64,000 nucleotides of DNA. It comes from Rhynochetos jubatus. Taxonomy: Eukaryota; Chordata; Aves; Eurypygiformes; Rhynochetidae. The notes beneath the pieces were generated by a model. It did not search any database. It had not been told where the DNA came from and was given only the letters and a program-made list of their open reading frames with translations. Position 1 is the first letter of the stretch. The number at the start of each line of letters is the position of its first letter. Made by a program: the position numbers and the translations under genes. The stretch lies in the NCBI GenBank assembly GCA_027574665.1, contig CM050655.1, positions 14,193,170 to 14,257,169 on the forward strand, given 5' to 3'. Shown here piece by piece: positions 12,759 through 26,720 of the stretch.

Positions 12759-15700
12759 CTAAGCAACATTCGGGGCCTTTCCAAACGGCTGATGATAGCT
12801 GAAGGTCAGTGTAGCTGAAATATGGCGCATCCCCCTAATACAGACAACCCACAGTGTCCGTGTTGCACGATGGCAAATTCAGCACTGAAACGGCCTATAT
12901 TACAGCAACATTGTTCAGATAAACACCAACTACTTCTTCAGAAATCCCAAATCCCTTGCCTGTGCTTACAATCTAAAAAGACCAGAAACAAAGGTTAATA
13001 CTCCTCTTCTAGACAGTGGGACAAAGTGACTTCCCTACTGAAGCAGCATTTTGCCAGGGCCGTAAGCAGAAGTCCCTGTCCCCACAGAACACCCTGCTTG
13101 CTGGCTTCGGGCATCCAAGCGGCCATCTCCAATGTCCAAGAACTGCTGCAGCAAGAGCTCTAATCCAGTGGTTCTGGGAAAGAGAAAAATCCCAGGTTCG
13201 CTAGTAAACCAATCAGCACCTTGCTAGCACCACCTTCATATTTAATTATATTTAGGAAGTAATTATCAGCAAAGACCTTAGTCAATACCCTTGCTGCAAT
13301 TAGCAAAGTCATGCCCAAGGAAAGAACAGGGACAGCACAGGGATATTATCCAGAGCAATTTGAACCACATGAACATTACATTGTATTCATGTCAGGTATG
13401 TTCTCTTTCTACTGTCTTAATTTTTTACTTTTTCAATTACTGCATCACATGACATCTTTTAAAAGCTTCAACAAATTAAACAGCTTGACAGAAATATTAT
13501 TGGAAAGGAGACTCTTGGCTCTATGCAGGAGCATAGATTAGACTGACATATTTATCCTTTCTGACATTATAAAACAATTAAAATGTAATCTTTCTCATGT
13601 TATTTTGAGTTTAAGTGTTATTTTGTAATTAGAGTCAAGTCCTAGAATTAAGTGACTATCACCTGGAAATCTTATTTCTCTCCCTTTTTAAAATTTCGTA
13701 TTGTGTTAGTAGCAAAAAAAGCCTTGGAAAAATATAATTACAGTGTCCTGAATGCTATTAAAAAAAAAAAAAAACCACCAAAACTCCAAAAAAACCCAAA
13801 CACCCATACCAAAACCACCCATCCTAAAAAAAAAAACAGGCAAACCACTCCTTAAAAAAAATTAAAAATATATTTTTTTGCTCCTCCCCATTTGTAAGCT
13901 TTTTCAAAGAAAAGCTGACAGAGTTGCAATCAGAAAAGTAACATTTTTCTACCAACAACATGCAAATGCATGAAATTTCAAAATTAAGCCCTGCAAAAGA
14001 CAAGAGCTGAATTCCCACAAATGAACCACACTGCTAATCAAACTCAGCGCAGGGAAAGAGCTCAGTCTGCGGCCAACCCTACCGGCAAAACCCTTGACAC
14101 GCTGCGTTACACAAGGAGCTCTCCTTCCACACGGACCAGCAGCTTCTCCGCACGGCAGCATCACCAAGTGGCCTGGATGCAAGTCAGTGACCTGGAAGGG
14201 AGAATCTCCCATGTGAAGTTCCTTTCCAGCGCCGACACAAGCATGAAGGGTATCAGTTCAAAATGAGAGGTGAACTGGAACAAGAGTTTCCTCACATGGA
14301 ATAAGCCAGTTACTTCCCTGAAGTGGCATGAGCCATGCTTGTTAGTGTGTACGTGGGTAACAGTTATCACATTGATCGGCTACTTCTGAATGACAAGCCT
14401 TCCCCCGAGGAAGCATGTATCGTGACCGCAACTTAAATACACAGTTTATACACCAATGACACAGAAAAAATCTAGTTTAATCCAGGAGAAAATATTGCCA
14501 ATAATCATATACTGGTTTTCACATTTTAGAATGCATTTGCAACATTTGTCAAGTGCTACACAGCCACTCACAACATTCACTTATCTGAATAAACAGCAAA
14601 TTTCAAGTTAGGGGTTTTTTGCCGACAAGAATCAGAAAGGTGACAGAGCGAAGGAACCTTTTTGCAGCTGAGTGGGGCATCAGAGCAGAAGAGCAAGGTT
14701 AAAAAGAAATCCCCGATCTCCATCAATGGCTAGTGTTCCAGAAAAATGCCCTGCTACCCTTATTTCTATTATTTGTTTTACAATAATATCTGTAAGACCT
14801 TTTACCCATACAAAAGCAAACTGCGACAAGCATTCTCCCAGCAGAGATTTATAATCTAATAACAGGATATGGCATAGGTGAAGAGACTTGTCCAAGGTCA
14901 CATAGTAGATACATGGCACAAATAAGGATGTCAATACTTCCTGACACTCTCTCTAGTCCCTTGCCATCTAATTCACATTGCCTCCCTACACCTTTGATGA
15001 CAAACAAGCGAAGAACCTCTTTAAGGCCGCAGGAGGGAGAGATGATCCTACAGATGACTATGAGCCTGTTCTGCTGATGAAATAAAGGTTTCTATTTATC
15101 CTTAAAGGGAATAGTTGCAGGTATAGTCTTTATTTACCAGTACCACAACATCAGGATGAATAATATTAAAAAAAATAATTTTACATCATAAATTTAATTT
15201 CACAACAAGCATATGTAAAAATTCTTTTACTTAGAGCGATGCTTAAAAATAGCAAAATCTACACTCATCTTCCTTTTGTGGTATTTGTTGCTGCTAATTT
15301 TCAACAGACATGTTTTAAGGAGATGTGAAGCATTAAGAAACATAAGCTTAACTATCTTCCTTCCCTGCCTGCCTTTGTTTACCATGTAAATTGCCACCCA
15401 CACACTTTCCCATATAGAGCACAGTGGGGTACTATTCACCAGCACAGAGCTTCAGCAAATGCAGCTCCTGTCCCCAGCAGGAATAAGGTTATGCCTGGAG
15501 TTCACTCTAAGTCGCATAAATTTATCTGGGGGCAACAGGAAAAAGAGGTCTGATAAGAGTCACTGAGCTAATCTGACTTACGCCTAATGGACTCGAGGGT
15601 GGGAGAATGGAGGAAGACATGGAACAGAAAATGCACAGGAAACGGATCATTCCAGGGAAAGTCACATAACCCCATGATTTTGGATTTCACTGGGGTTCCT

Positions 15701-18700
15701 TGATGACACACAGAACCTACATGCTATACTATGCGCCCAAAAATGTGTTACATCAAGAAACCAAAAAATAACCCAAAGATGCACAAATGTATGTTTAAAC
15801 TCCTCAAATCAAAACAAACTGCTGACAAAATTTTGAGGGTTCTTGTCTTGTAGAATATTATTCTCCTCCTTTCAAAAGCCTTTACAGACGCTATGAACCT
15901 CAAAATCCATTTATGAAGTGCTGTGTTCCCCCCGTGCAGACGCTCAGTGAAGGCACACGATGTTGCCGACTTTCTCAGATAAGCATCAACATTCATATTT
16001 TTATGCCCTCAACACCCATCTGTGCGTCTGCGAGCCGGGGTTTATCGCAGGGGAAAGGAGCTCCAGGAGCAGCTCCTCGCTGCTCTCCACTTCCTACGGC
16101 AGCTGCAGGAGGGAGAGGGGGTAGAGAAACCTTCACATGCCTCAGCTTTCCTTTGGTTAAAGCATTACCGACCTCAAGAGAATAAAAACTGTACGATCGC
16201 TACACACTGCTGTGTACCACAGCCTGCGGAGGGAACAACAGAAACACACACACAAGATTGCACAGGGAAAAATATTTTATGCCAAGACCTCACTGCAAGG
16301 TTACTGCAGGAGAAGGCAGACACTAGTAAGGCACTCGAGGAAAGAGCAGAGACAAGCAGAACCAAACATTCTAGCATCCCCATCTGTGATTTATCTCCTT
16401 CTAGAGGGCCACATGGGCACACACGCACAACCGAAGCCTCTTCTTTCCATCAGAAGACAAAAGAACGCATGTTGTACAAATACACACACGGATCATGGTG
16501 TCTGCACACTGACTGTAAGCTCTGCTCTTACGTTTACAGAACCAGAAAAATACACTGAATGAAACCACACAAAACTTAATCCAAAGTGTATTTCTGAGGA
16601 TTTTCAGGTATCATTTCTCCAGCTCAGTAATACCTTTTGTAATTTTGCATTTCCACGATGGGGGTATCCCTTGCAGGTTTTAATTAGTAGCCTTTACTGT
16701 CTGAAAGTCTTTAGTTTAATCTAATTTTTTTCCCCCCAGTGAAATGTTTTGCCATTAAGCAAAATGGAGGATTAGGAATAATCACAATTAATGGAGCAAA
16801 TGTTTGTATAATGAAATCATGCTTGTATCAGCAGGCAAAGCAAGAGACTTGGGATAGCCTTCTCCACTCTTGATTTTATATTGTGCAGCCTCAGATATTA
16901 CAGGAAAACAATTTAGAGCGAAAGATTATCCGCTGGCTCCCGATCTGGCGTTGTGTTTACTAAGGACAAACACAAGTGATGTTATCCCAAGTGACATGTT
17001 AGGCAAGCTTAGAACTTGGATTTTGTTCAGCCTCTTTCTTTCTCCCTCCCTTGAAAAGGTTTGGGGGAATACGGATTTTTAAAAGGTCTCACTACCAAGG
17101 AGTTTTGTGCCTGAGGAATTAAGAAATTATGTTTCCCACTGCCTAGATTCTTTTGGGGAGACTGTAGTGTGCTTTTAGGTCCCTTTTCTTAAACATCGTC
17201 TTCTAATATCCATTTCCTATTATTCTTTTCTCAAAATGCTTTATTCTAAGCACTAAAATGGACCTACCCATCAGCCTACAGGCTTGCTGCACAGCCAGAG
17301 TTTCACAGACAGGATATAACACTAATGGCCACCTTCTAACTTCAACCTAAACAGTTACATGGGAGACAGGCAGTGAGACTGCAGCTACGGGAAAAATTCA
17401 GCATTCTCTCAAAAGCACTTCTTCAATTATTCCCAGGTTAGCTTTGTCCCCCCAGAGTGGTGTCCCCTGTGTAGAGTGCCTAAGCAGGAAGCTGCAGAGA
17501 CTGATCAAATCCCCAGAGGGGAAGAAATGAGGAAAGGTTGATTCTTACTAAGAATTTAATGCTGTCCTTTTCATTAAAAATCAGTCCTTGCAGAAGGGAT
17601 GGAAAACAGCCTGTGCCGTGTCAGTATCTAGTAAAGGTCTTGTTTGCAACGCCAGCATAACCATCTCCATACGGAAGAAGCTGTGCTTGGGAGTTTGAAT
17701 GCGTGAATGTGACGAAAAAGATATATTACTTTTGAAGGGAAGGGAAAGTCAACAACAAGTTAATTCAATAATCTTCAAAGGAATTCAGTCCACAGCTCAG
17801 AAAACACTGGCAGAAGGTAGATGCCTTTACCTCAACAGGAAGATAAATGAAAATACACACTGGAAAATGGAGCTGGCTTTCTCAGCAACCATACTGCGAG
17901 CCCTTGAGGCGCTTGTTGCCACCCCTAGTCAGAATTTAGCACACTTCAACCCACATTGCTACCACTCCAATTTTAAAACATGCTCTAGCAGGTTTTCTTT
18001 TCAGCTTTTCTAAAGCTGAAATGGATATTGCTACTTAATTTCTGATACTTTGAGAGACTAGTAACATGCATTATTGTCAAGTTTGGCTAAAGGAGTATTT
18101 CCAAGAACTCTGCTGCTTTACTTTTGAGCAGTCTCTGTCATTTAATTTCTATCCTCTCCCTGCCAGAGGGTGGGTAGCATACCCAAAACACTGCATTTCA
18201 ATTACACCAAGTGTGTGCACTTGGCTAAATCTGACTTCTCTGCCCAATTAAGCAAGATGACTGAACACTGCTTTTATATTAATATTCGACCATAACATCT
18301 TTATTTAAAAAAATAAAGTAACCAGGAAGGACTTCAGGGCTCTTCTTCCTTTCTCTCACCTCCCAGGTGCCTGAATAATGGCTCACTGTGTAATGTCTTC
18401 TTACTGTATTTGCCCTGGAGCTAGAAGGCATGGTGCACACTCAGGGCTGTATTTTTCACATGCTAAAAAATTCCCACCAGGTTAAGATAATATGCACACA
18501 CAGGTGCATACAGGATGCTTCCTTGATTCTTTCAAGTATTTAAAATTGCTTTTCTTTGGAGTCCCAAAGACACATCTAGATTTAGTCTAGTTATGCCAGC
18601 ACCTCTGTACATTGCGTTTATTAAAAGTATTATGTCTTGTGAGATTATGATTTACTTATGTTTTCACTTATGTGATACTGATGTCAGCAATCTTAAGATG

Positions 18701-19621
18701 TATAGAAAGGAGGACTAGTGATTCTGGGGATGGGTACTAGAGATTACACTGTGACGTTACTAGCTTGTTCCACAAGGGTAAAGTCTAGAGCTGCTCTCTC
18801 CCAAATCCAGACAAATTTGCATTGGTAGATTCAGTTTGGACCCAGTGTATCGTAATTGGTAGCAAAAAAGTACAACTTGCACACTAGTACACTCACAGAT
18901 GTTCAGCAGAAGAGTTACAACGTGGACACATTGTCAAAATGAGATCTGTGATTGCTCCGCATTTGGATTTACTCCGTAGCACATGCTGGAGGGCAGCAGC
19001 CCGCAACTGACACCATCACTAAGGTCCCTCATGCACAGCCCCTAGCAGGCATGCCAACATGGCAGCTGGCTTCTCCAAGTCCCCTGCCCCCAGTGAAGCC
19101 AACCGAGGAAAGCAGACAGCCAGCTGCCACGAGCTCTTCCACCAGCAAGACCATCTTGCCGTCCCTGTAACGACCTGGTGTACAAAGGTTTCTGTGCTAG
19201 CCTTCAACCACTACGGTTCCCATGCAACTTCCACAATAAAGGACTTTGGTGCATTTAAAGCAAAAACAAAGAAGGCAACAGGGTCTCCAGGGACATCAGC
19301 TGCAAAAGTGACTTGTGATAAAATTAATTCTCTCAGCTACATACACAACAGCTTTTCTCTGGCCAACGTGTGCCACAATCACGTGAATTATTTTTATGGA
19401 TGAATAGTGTTTTATAGTTCAAGTCTTCTGAACTACCCAGTGAGTCAAACCATGCACGGCAAACAAGTTCTTTCACAAATTCCAGCCATGTTTTGGCTGG
19501 TTCTTCTTGAACGGTCCAACTAAATGATTCACCATTCATAAATGTACACTGAAGAGGTTACAGATCCATTTCTAATGGCAGTTTGGGGATTGCTTACCTT
19601 TTCTTTGTGCTATTTCCTTAC
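12759..19621. other. Putative intron of gene B; an old SINE relic only
   Basis: A long AT-rich stretch with no convincing gene. It includes a MIR-like relic (14755-14998), A-rich runs near 13760-13860, and a GC-richer block at about 16020-16150. A 178-codon plus-strand frame at 16022-16558 has a low-complexity, non-protein-like composition and no splice or promoter context, and is treated as chance. One minus-strand segment near 14190-14272 is open with a good acceptor but has a poor donor. Confidence 0.5.
14755..14998. repeat. Ancient MIR-like SINE relic
   Basis: The plus strand carries a diverged order of motifs typical of amniote MIR-type elements. A 'gagatttataatctaataa' stretch corresponds to the usual 'gagcttacaatctaaat' block. 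A GACTTGTCCAAGGTCACA core follows, then a tail ending 'ctagtcccttgcc ... cattgcctccctaca'. Divergence is high, so this is an old insertion. The exact subfamily cannot be named by eye. Confidence 0.65.
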
Positions 19622-19664
19622 TCGAGGTGTATGGCTGGACACAAAGCAAGCGGTACCGTTGCTA
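19622..19664 (-). CDS. Candidate 43-nt exon of gene B
   Basis: Minus strand. One leading base completes a codon with the two bases left by exon 19990-20058. Fourteen codons then read SNGTACFVSSHTPR and end in phase 0, which suits exon 12714-12758. The donor is CGA|GTAAGG and the acceptor follows a pyrimidine tract ending in ATGAAG. It was chosen partly because its phases fill the gap between neighbours, so it carries a selection bias. A donor 26 bases further on, giving a longer segment, is out of phase. Confidence 0.35.
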
Positions 19665-19989
19665 CTTCATAGCCAGCAGAGAAAGAACAGTAACTACACT
19701 GCCTATTCCCCTTCATCCTCCTTTCTCTCTCTCAAACCCAACAGTACGTTTCAATACACATTTTCAGGGTAGAACTCTCTCCTCCACTGACACTGTAACA
19801 AGGAAGCTCTGCTTATCCATGTACTTCAGAAAGCATTATGACCCTAAGCATAATTTTGTACTCTTATTTATTTGAATATTTTTGTGTTACTCAACAGCTT
19901 TCCCCTAGAGCGCAGTCTCAAGCATACATACACAACAACACTGTATTGTTAATTACTCCATCAGTGTGAAAGTCTGTCAGGATTCTTAC

Positions 19990-20058
19990 CTTTTCTTTTT
20001 AGCCACTTCCAAGTACTTTTTGTCCGAGTCTGAACCAGGGAGCAGGGAGCATAAATTT
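19990..20058 (-). CDS. Candidate 69-nt exon of gene B
   Basis: Minus strand. The best frame reads NLCSLLPGSDSDKKYLEVAK followed by two more basic residues. It begins with one base that completes the codon left by exon 36739-36821 and ends with two spare bases. The donor AAAAG|GTAAGAATC is strong; the acceptor (ATTAATAG) has a weaker pyrimidine tract. A second frame is also open, so the reading is not unique. The peptide is lysine-rich and hydrophilic, with no recognised domain. Confidence 0.5.
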
Positions 20059-22494
20059 CTATTAATCAATCAGTGATGGCAGTAGTGGTGCACTCTAGTT
20101 TTTCATTCTGACTGCAAAGCAAAATTAAAAGCTATATTTTGCAAATTTACGCATTATAGATTGTAGCGGCAGCTGGTGGACTGCTGCTGAGACAGACCGT
20201 CTTTTCCCTTCCAGTCCCCTGTGACCGAGATGGAAGAATTACAGGACAGCACTAGCAGCTGCTGCTGCTGCCCCAGAAGCAGCAAGCCAAGGTCTCTGGA
20301 AAAATAATTGGGGAGGCGGGGGAAGGGAAGAAGGGGGACAAAGAAGTTGGGGGGGAAGGCACTGCCAAGGCTGGCTGCACAAACAACACGCTGCACCTTG
20401 CCCTCAAAAGAAACAATTGAGCTGGTTTGGGCTTCCTTAGTAGACACAAAGATCTTAAACCAATACGCGGCTTTGAAACACTAACAAATTTTGATAAGGA
20501 CTTTTAGAGTTTAAACAAAAAGTGAGCAAAGGCAATATTCCTTCCAGTTCAGTGACTGCAGCAGTTTGCTCTTGAATCCCCTAAAAATAAAGCATAGCAT
20601 AATGAGAAACACCCTTCCTTGCAGCTTTTGAAAAGCTTTAGGACAGAGTTCTTCTCAGAGCACTCTGCGATAGCGCAGGCACAGTCTACAAGTCAATTCA
20701 TGCCCCGTTTGTCTCCTGCAAAACAGGGATAACCAAATCCCTTCTCACACACATGCAGTCAGGAAGAGAAATAATTAATGACTCCAAGACATCACGTGCA
20801 AACACTAAAGACCACTCATTGTATCAGACAGATACGGAAGTGGAACTAGAATTACGCCAGTTTTTGAATCAGCTCACTGGCTCATTTGGTCACCTAAGCA
20901 GTGGTTCTACGCAAGCAAGCAACGCACATTTACGCCACTCACCACACTAAATATAAAGTGTGTCCCAACAGGGCTGAGAAACACAAATACGCTGCCTGGC
21001 CAAACATCACCTACCCACACCTCAAAACCTGAACTTCACCCCAAAGCTTTCATGTTTCGTGGCAGATCTCCCAGGACCGGCAGCTCTGTGCCCACAGCTG
21101 ACCTGTGGGGCTCCAGTGCCACTCCGAAAGGCACAGCAGCAGGCCTCCCACCGCACGCACTCCTGTGAATGAAGGGCACCCTTTACATCAGTGACGTTTA
21201 GTTCAACAGAAGTAACCTGTGAATGCTCACTGTCAAGAGATACCATCATTACACGCAAGCCATGAACGGGTCGCATGTGTCTTCCTGTTCCTTCTACCAA
21301 CACACTTAAAAACAAGACACAGTTGGTCCAGTGGACATTGCTTCATTTCCACAGTGGTGGCAAAGACATCCAGCTAAGCCACAAAACAGGGTAACTGAAG
21401 AAAACATTCAGCTATTCTAAAAGAAAAAAGCACTACCACAGATGTAAGCTTCTATGCCCTGTACAGAAAGATTTAGTAGACATATATTCATAGTTATAGT
21501 CCTGCATGGGAGAATATACTTCAGTTTAAATATATATCTTTTAATTGCAGAATCTGTTTTCATCTAGTATGTTTGGTAATTAAAAAAAAAAAAAGGCATT
21601 ACATCATGTTTGAATTAATCTCATACACATAAACCAAGAAATGCTTAAGGTCAGAAGAAAGTACTGCTGGCTGAAACAGTTTTCATGGGTTTTCTTGTGT
21701 GTCAGAATCCCTTTCAAGATAAGCCCAGAACTCTGTATGAAACAACAGCAACATTAGAAGCAGACACATCCTTCTCTCCGTGTTCAAATTTCACATTCAT
21801 TTTGGGAAGCTAAGCCAGTGACTGCTATCTGAAGAAACAGCTTTTGATATATCATCAATTTCCTGAAGAACATATCAGTTTATTGAGCAGGGGTTTTCAG
21901 ACTTTTGGATCTCGTTCGATAGCATTACGCCTCACTCACTTTTTTCTATTTTTTTTTTTTTAACTATAGTTAAAGTATTGAGACCCCTGCAGAAGACACA
22001 CTTCCTCAAAATCTAACCGCACGCATCTGCTGCTAAGATTATCAGGGACTCAACCAGCTTAAAAGTTTTTTAAAAAATTAATAAACCCTTTCTTCTTGGC
22101 ACATTAGATCCTACCTTGTTTCTAAATCGAGAGAGTATCTGGCCAAAACACTTTTACATGTGTCTGAGTTTAAGCTCACCACCACTTTCATTTTGAACGC
22201 ACATAGAAAAGGACTCTCAGCAACACTAAACCATTTCTGCTGCTACAGAAGCTTCACCACTTACCACCCAAACGCTGCTCTTCACGCTACACTACCCACA
22301 AGGCTACCTTGGCACTGGCCTCATCAGGCTCACTTTGCGACTACCCTCAGATTTCATTCCGAGGTAGTCTCTGAAATTACTAAGACCAAGCTCACTAAAA
22401 ACCATACCCAGCTCACACAAAAATCAGCCGTTTACCTCAGTCTGTGTCCTGGTGCATGAGAAACCACCTCAGGGAAAACACTGCCAGAGTTACA

Positions 22495-23278
22495 GAAATG
22501 CAGAATGGTTGAGGGTTGTGCCCATTAGTCCTATCACTGGGGACCACTGAACAGAGCCTGCATCAAGCTTCTCTGCACCCTCCCTTCAGGTATTCATGTC
22601 CATCTATAAGCTCCTCGCGAGCCTTCTCTTCTCCAGGCTGAACAATCCCAGCTCCCTCAGCCTTTCCTCATACGAGGTGCTCCAGTCCATCATCTTCACG
22701 GCCTTTCATTGGACTCTCCCAGGTCTGTCTCCCCCTGCACTGAGGAGCCCAGCACTGGACACAGCACTCCAGGGGCGGCCTCACCAGAGCTCAGCAGAGG
22801 GGAAGGATCACCTCCTGTGTCCTGCTGACAACCTTCCACCTGATGCAGCCCAGGATGCTGTCAGCCTTCTCTGCAGCAAGGGCACATGGCTGGCTCATGT
22901 TCTGCTTGGTAACTACCAGGACCCCAGGCCCTTGTCTGGAAAGCTGCTTTCCAACTGGGTGGCCCCCAGCGTATACTGATGCTTGGAGCCATTCCTCTCC
23001 CCAGGTGAAAGACTTTGCTTTTCCCTTTGCTGAACCTCATGAGGTTCCTGTCAGCCCATTTCTCCAGCTGGTCCAGGTTCTTTCGGATGGCAGCACAGCG
23101 CTCTGGTGTTATCCAGACTCCTCCCCATTTTGTGCCATCTCTAAACGTGCTGAGGGTACACTCCACTCCACCATCCAGGTACTGAGCAGTATTAGAGCCA
23201 GTACTGAACCCTGGGGTACACTGACAGTCACTGGCCTCCAGCTAGACTTGGTGCCACAGCACTAACACTCTTTCTGGC
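22495..23278 (-). mobile_element. CR1 LINE fragment with broken reverse-transcriptase remnant
   Basis: Reading the plus strand gives the reverse complement of the CR1 3' coding region: blocks such as CTTCTCTTCTCCAGGCTGAA, AGCACTGGACACAGCACTCC, CCTCATGAGGTTCCTGTCAG and ACCCTGGGGTACACTGACAG. The minus-strand frame at 22861-23166 retains CR1 reverse-transcriptase sequence (EKWADRNLM, GKSKVFHLGR). Its FADD catalytic box has decayed to FRDG, so it is inactive. The 3' tail motif near 22501 runs straight into the '...ttgtgcccatt...' region, so about 200 bp of the usual 3' part seems deleted. Confidence 0.93.
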
Positions 23279-26200
23279 AGACAGCGCTGAGAGCCAAAAA
23301 TAATGGCACAGAAATCAAATTAGTGTTGTACTCTTACTACAGGCTTTGCAGTTCAGAGTTGAACTGTATAATAGTAAACCACAGCTGGAAATAGATGTTA
23401 AAATTACACAAGATCCTTCACTATCCTCCTAGAAGTCTTAACCAGTTAAGGAACATGACAGGTTTTTCCTCCATAATTCATTAGGAAGGACTTATAGAAT
23501 GGCTTGGCAAGGCAACCAAGGCATGTGGTCTTAGAAGTCCCAGCATCACACACATGAAAAAAAGAGGATCAATAGAGACCAGTGAGTAGGGCATAATAAC
23601 AGCCTGCACCCAGAGCAGCCTATTTCAGGTACTGACTTCATGTGGCTCTATAATGAAAATATAAGCCAAGGCAGGCCTCTTCCTAAGAAGCAGTTCTCTC
23701 AATAACATCTCATACAAATATTATCTGAAGTTACTCATCTCACTGACTACACCATCTCCCTCTCCTCCCTCTTTTTTGACTCAAAGCTGGTTTTAAACTC
23801 TATCTTCTTTCAGTCTCTCCAGTAAGAACGAAGCCTTTGATTGTTCTAGAGGTTTGGGACCATGATGGAGAGGTAGGCACTGTCCACTCTTCTTGGTGTA
23901 TGATTTTTCCTCTCCCTCTGTTACCTCTGTCACTCACATTTACCCATGATGTACATGCTTCATTTATTTAACAGACCACTATACCTGTATGTTTCTTCCC
24001 CTCTTGGCTGGTAGTCCACCGTTTCACGACACAGAAACTTAAGAGAACCATCTACTTCATGGAAATCAATTCAGCAGATGTTTCTCCTTTGCAGTAAGTT
24101 AGCTCAGCGTAAATGGTTTTACATCTACAAAATATAAACAGACGTGGAGGTATTTAAGCTATTCTGTCATTCACCCCACTTTGAAAGACGGAGAAGTCTA
24201 AAGTTCAAGAACATGAAAGGCTTGTTTTGAAGATAGCGAGGCCTCACCATACACACATTTTCATAAGACACTCGAAATCACAGACTGTGCACTTTTCATA
24301 AACATACGCACAGTTCCTATATTTAAGCAATATTTCAACATTTCATGCAAAGGGCATCAGAAATATGACACCCGGCCCCACACATTTAGCCTGGAGCTTC
24401 AGGCTGATAATGCGCTTTGTGCGTGTATGCGTGCACACACGTTGCCAAAAAAATTCAACTGCAAGCTCGCAAAAGAAAGAAAGCAGACATACTGCAAAGT
24501 ACAGCATCTCCATCAGACAGCATTACATCCATAAACATTACAATTCTGGTAGTCTGTGTAGTACGTTCATGTTACAAGCAGTAAATTGGTTTTGCATGTA
24601 TGTATATCCAAAGAAATAAATTTACCAGCTACAGAAGATAAAGGCAAATCCTTCCCCAAAACACTGGATGTTTTCACAGGTATATTCCTGACCAATACCA
24701 AATCTGAATCCAACCCACTCAAGTGTTGGCAGAAGTCCAGCCACCTTTATGCAACAAAATGAGCAAATCTGATCAATTCCCTGGTTTCGTGCACGAACCT
24801 ACAATGCCATCAGGTGAAGAACCAGAGTAGTTACTGGCTACTCAAAATCTTTAATAGGGCATAATTTGAGACTAGTATCTGCAATCCTGCACCACACTGT
24901 GGAGGAAGGGAATAAACATTTAAATGAAATTCTGCAGCAGACCCTATTTCTAAAATACCTTCAATTCATCATTAAGGTTCATTCTGAGCAAAGAATTTTC
25001 ATTCTGCAAAATGAACCTGATATCTGTTCAACTTCAGATAAACACTGTTAATACTGAAACCCCTTTGACAATGGCGATTAAAAGTTCTATTTATGCCAGG
25101 CCTATTATTGAGGTTCCCACTGAGAAACATAATAATTTGCTAGATGATTACTTTGTTGTGTAATTATTCAGAGCTTATTATATACACATCATCTCGTAAG
25201 ACAGTGCGGGCTGTCCTACAATCCTTCTATCTCCCTGACCAGTCCTTACAAGAAGCTAGGGGCACGAGTTCATTCGACAAGTTTCTGGACCAAAACCACA
25301 GCTGGCAACAGTTCAAACTGATGGCATCCAAAAAATCACAATGGATGCAATGGCCAAGGATCATGAAACCTGTACTCCAGATGTTTGCCTTTAATGAGCT
25401 GGGAGGAAAAGAGGTTTTAGTTGTGCACCACTAGTGAGAGCAGCACCATTATTTCAGCTGAGAAAGGCAGATACTGAACTATCTAAACCTTAGCGCAAAA
25501 GAAGTGTTGTGGCCTCAGCAAATCCATTTGCAAAGGCAGTACAAGTTGCACGGTAACATAAGTGCCAGGCCACTGTTTATTTCTAGTGTGTATAGACTAG
25601 AGTAAATACCAGGTATACAGAGTATGCGTTTGGTAAACAACAGATCTCTCCCAACCTGAACTTCACGGTATTGCTCACTGCTGTGTCTTGATACCAAACA
25701 CATGTCCCATATTCAGGAAAAGGAGTTATAGAAGATTTCCAACATTACCTAATTTAACGATATAGCTGGAATAAAGCTCTCTCCACAAGCTCATAGCCTT
25801 ACTGGTTCATGCATATTTCCTCAAGAGCAAAGCTATTACTTGCTGTGACACATTAGAAGGAAAAATGTGATTTAAACCTGTTTTTATCTACAAGCTTCTG
25901 GAGAGCTAATATACAGATGTACATTTCTTGTACATGCATATGTAATCAATATATTACAATTTCTATTTTTACTTTAACATGACAGCTCATAGGAGCGATT
26001 GCTAACTGCACAGATCAGCAGAGACCCACTGGAGCATTGTCTATAGACATTTTTCAGGAAAGCCCACTTCCCTGAGCTTGAAAAACACTCAATAGACATG
26101 ATGGGGCAGATTCGGCTTCCTGCTGTACATTTTAAAATAAAAGCTAGTGACAACAATCAAGGCAACATCAAGATCAAGAGAGCACAGTCTTCAAAAACTA

Positions 26201-26334
26201 AATGGAAACTTTATCCTCCGTCAAAGTAGGCAATATAAAACCCACAAAAATCTTAAAAGTTTAGTCTTTCCTCACGTGAAAAAAAGTAGAAGACTGAAAA
26301 ATACCCTAAGTCTTTGGTGTTCTTGAAGCAATAT

Positions 26335-26720
26335 ATACCTGTTACACACCTGACCGCAGTAGGAACAGAAGACATGCCATACTGGCTTAATCCAGCTATA
26401 CATCTAGCTCAGTATGCTGTCTCCAAGGGTGACAGCAGAGGATACCATGTAGGCAGGGTACATGAGACAAGCCTTTATCTCTAGTTTATTGCCTTTACTC
26501 TTCAGCATCCAGAGTCAGATGCTAGCAGGAACATAGGGTCCCTTTGGTGTCTGGTCATGGACCTGTTGTCCATAGCTGTGTTTAACCTGCTGGTCTGCCT
26601 CCACAACCTCCTACAGCCACAGGTCTGCCAAGTAAGGCACTTTGCCCATTCACATGGCCAACGCTTCTCTACAAACATGAGTCTTGCACCAATCCCTAAT
26701 AATAAGTTACGCTATTTTTT
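26335..26720 (-). mobile_element. Old CR1/L3-like LINE relic
   Basis: The plus strand resembles the reverse complement of an ancient amniote CR1/L3-type 3' region. Motifs appear in order: 'gccatactggcttaatccag', 'catctagctcagtatgctgtct', 'catggacctgttgtccat', and 'gcctccacaacctcctacag'. Each is diverged from the form I remember, and spacing is disturbed. It is too decayed for a subfamily name and has no coding capacity. Confidence 0.55.

Noticed and set aside
14190-14272. Minus-strand open segment reading FTSHFELIPFMLVSALE...
   Set aside because: Good acceptor and peptide, but the donor (GTCACT) is poor and the phase does not fit the gene B chain.
16022-16558. 178-codon plus-strand frame
   Set aside because: Composition and overlap with other random frames suggest chance. 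No domain, no splice signals, no conserved neighbours.
22861-23166. 101-codon minus-strand frame as a host gene
   Set aside because: It is the decayed CR1 reverse-transcriptase region, with its catalytic box lost.
26330-26400. Minus-strand donor preceded by a CxxC-like peptide (FCSYCGQVCN)
   Set aside because: It falls inside the old CR1/L3-like relic, so the zinc-finger look is accidental.
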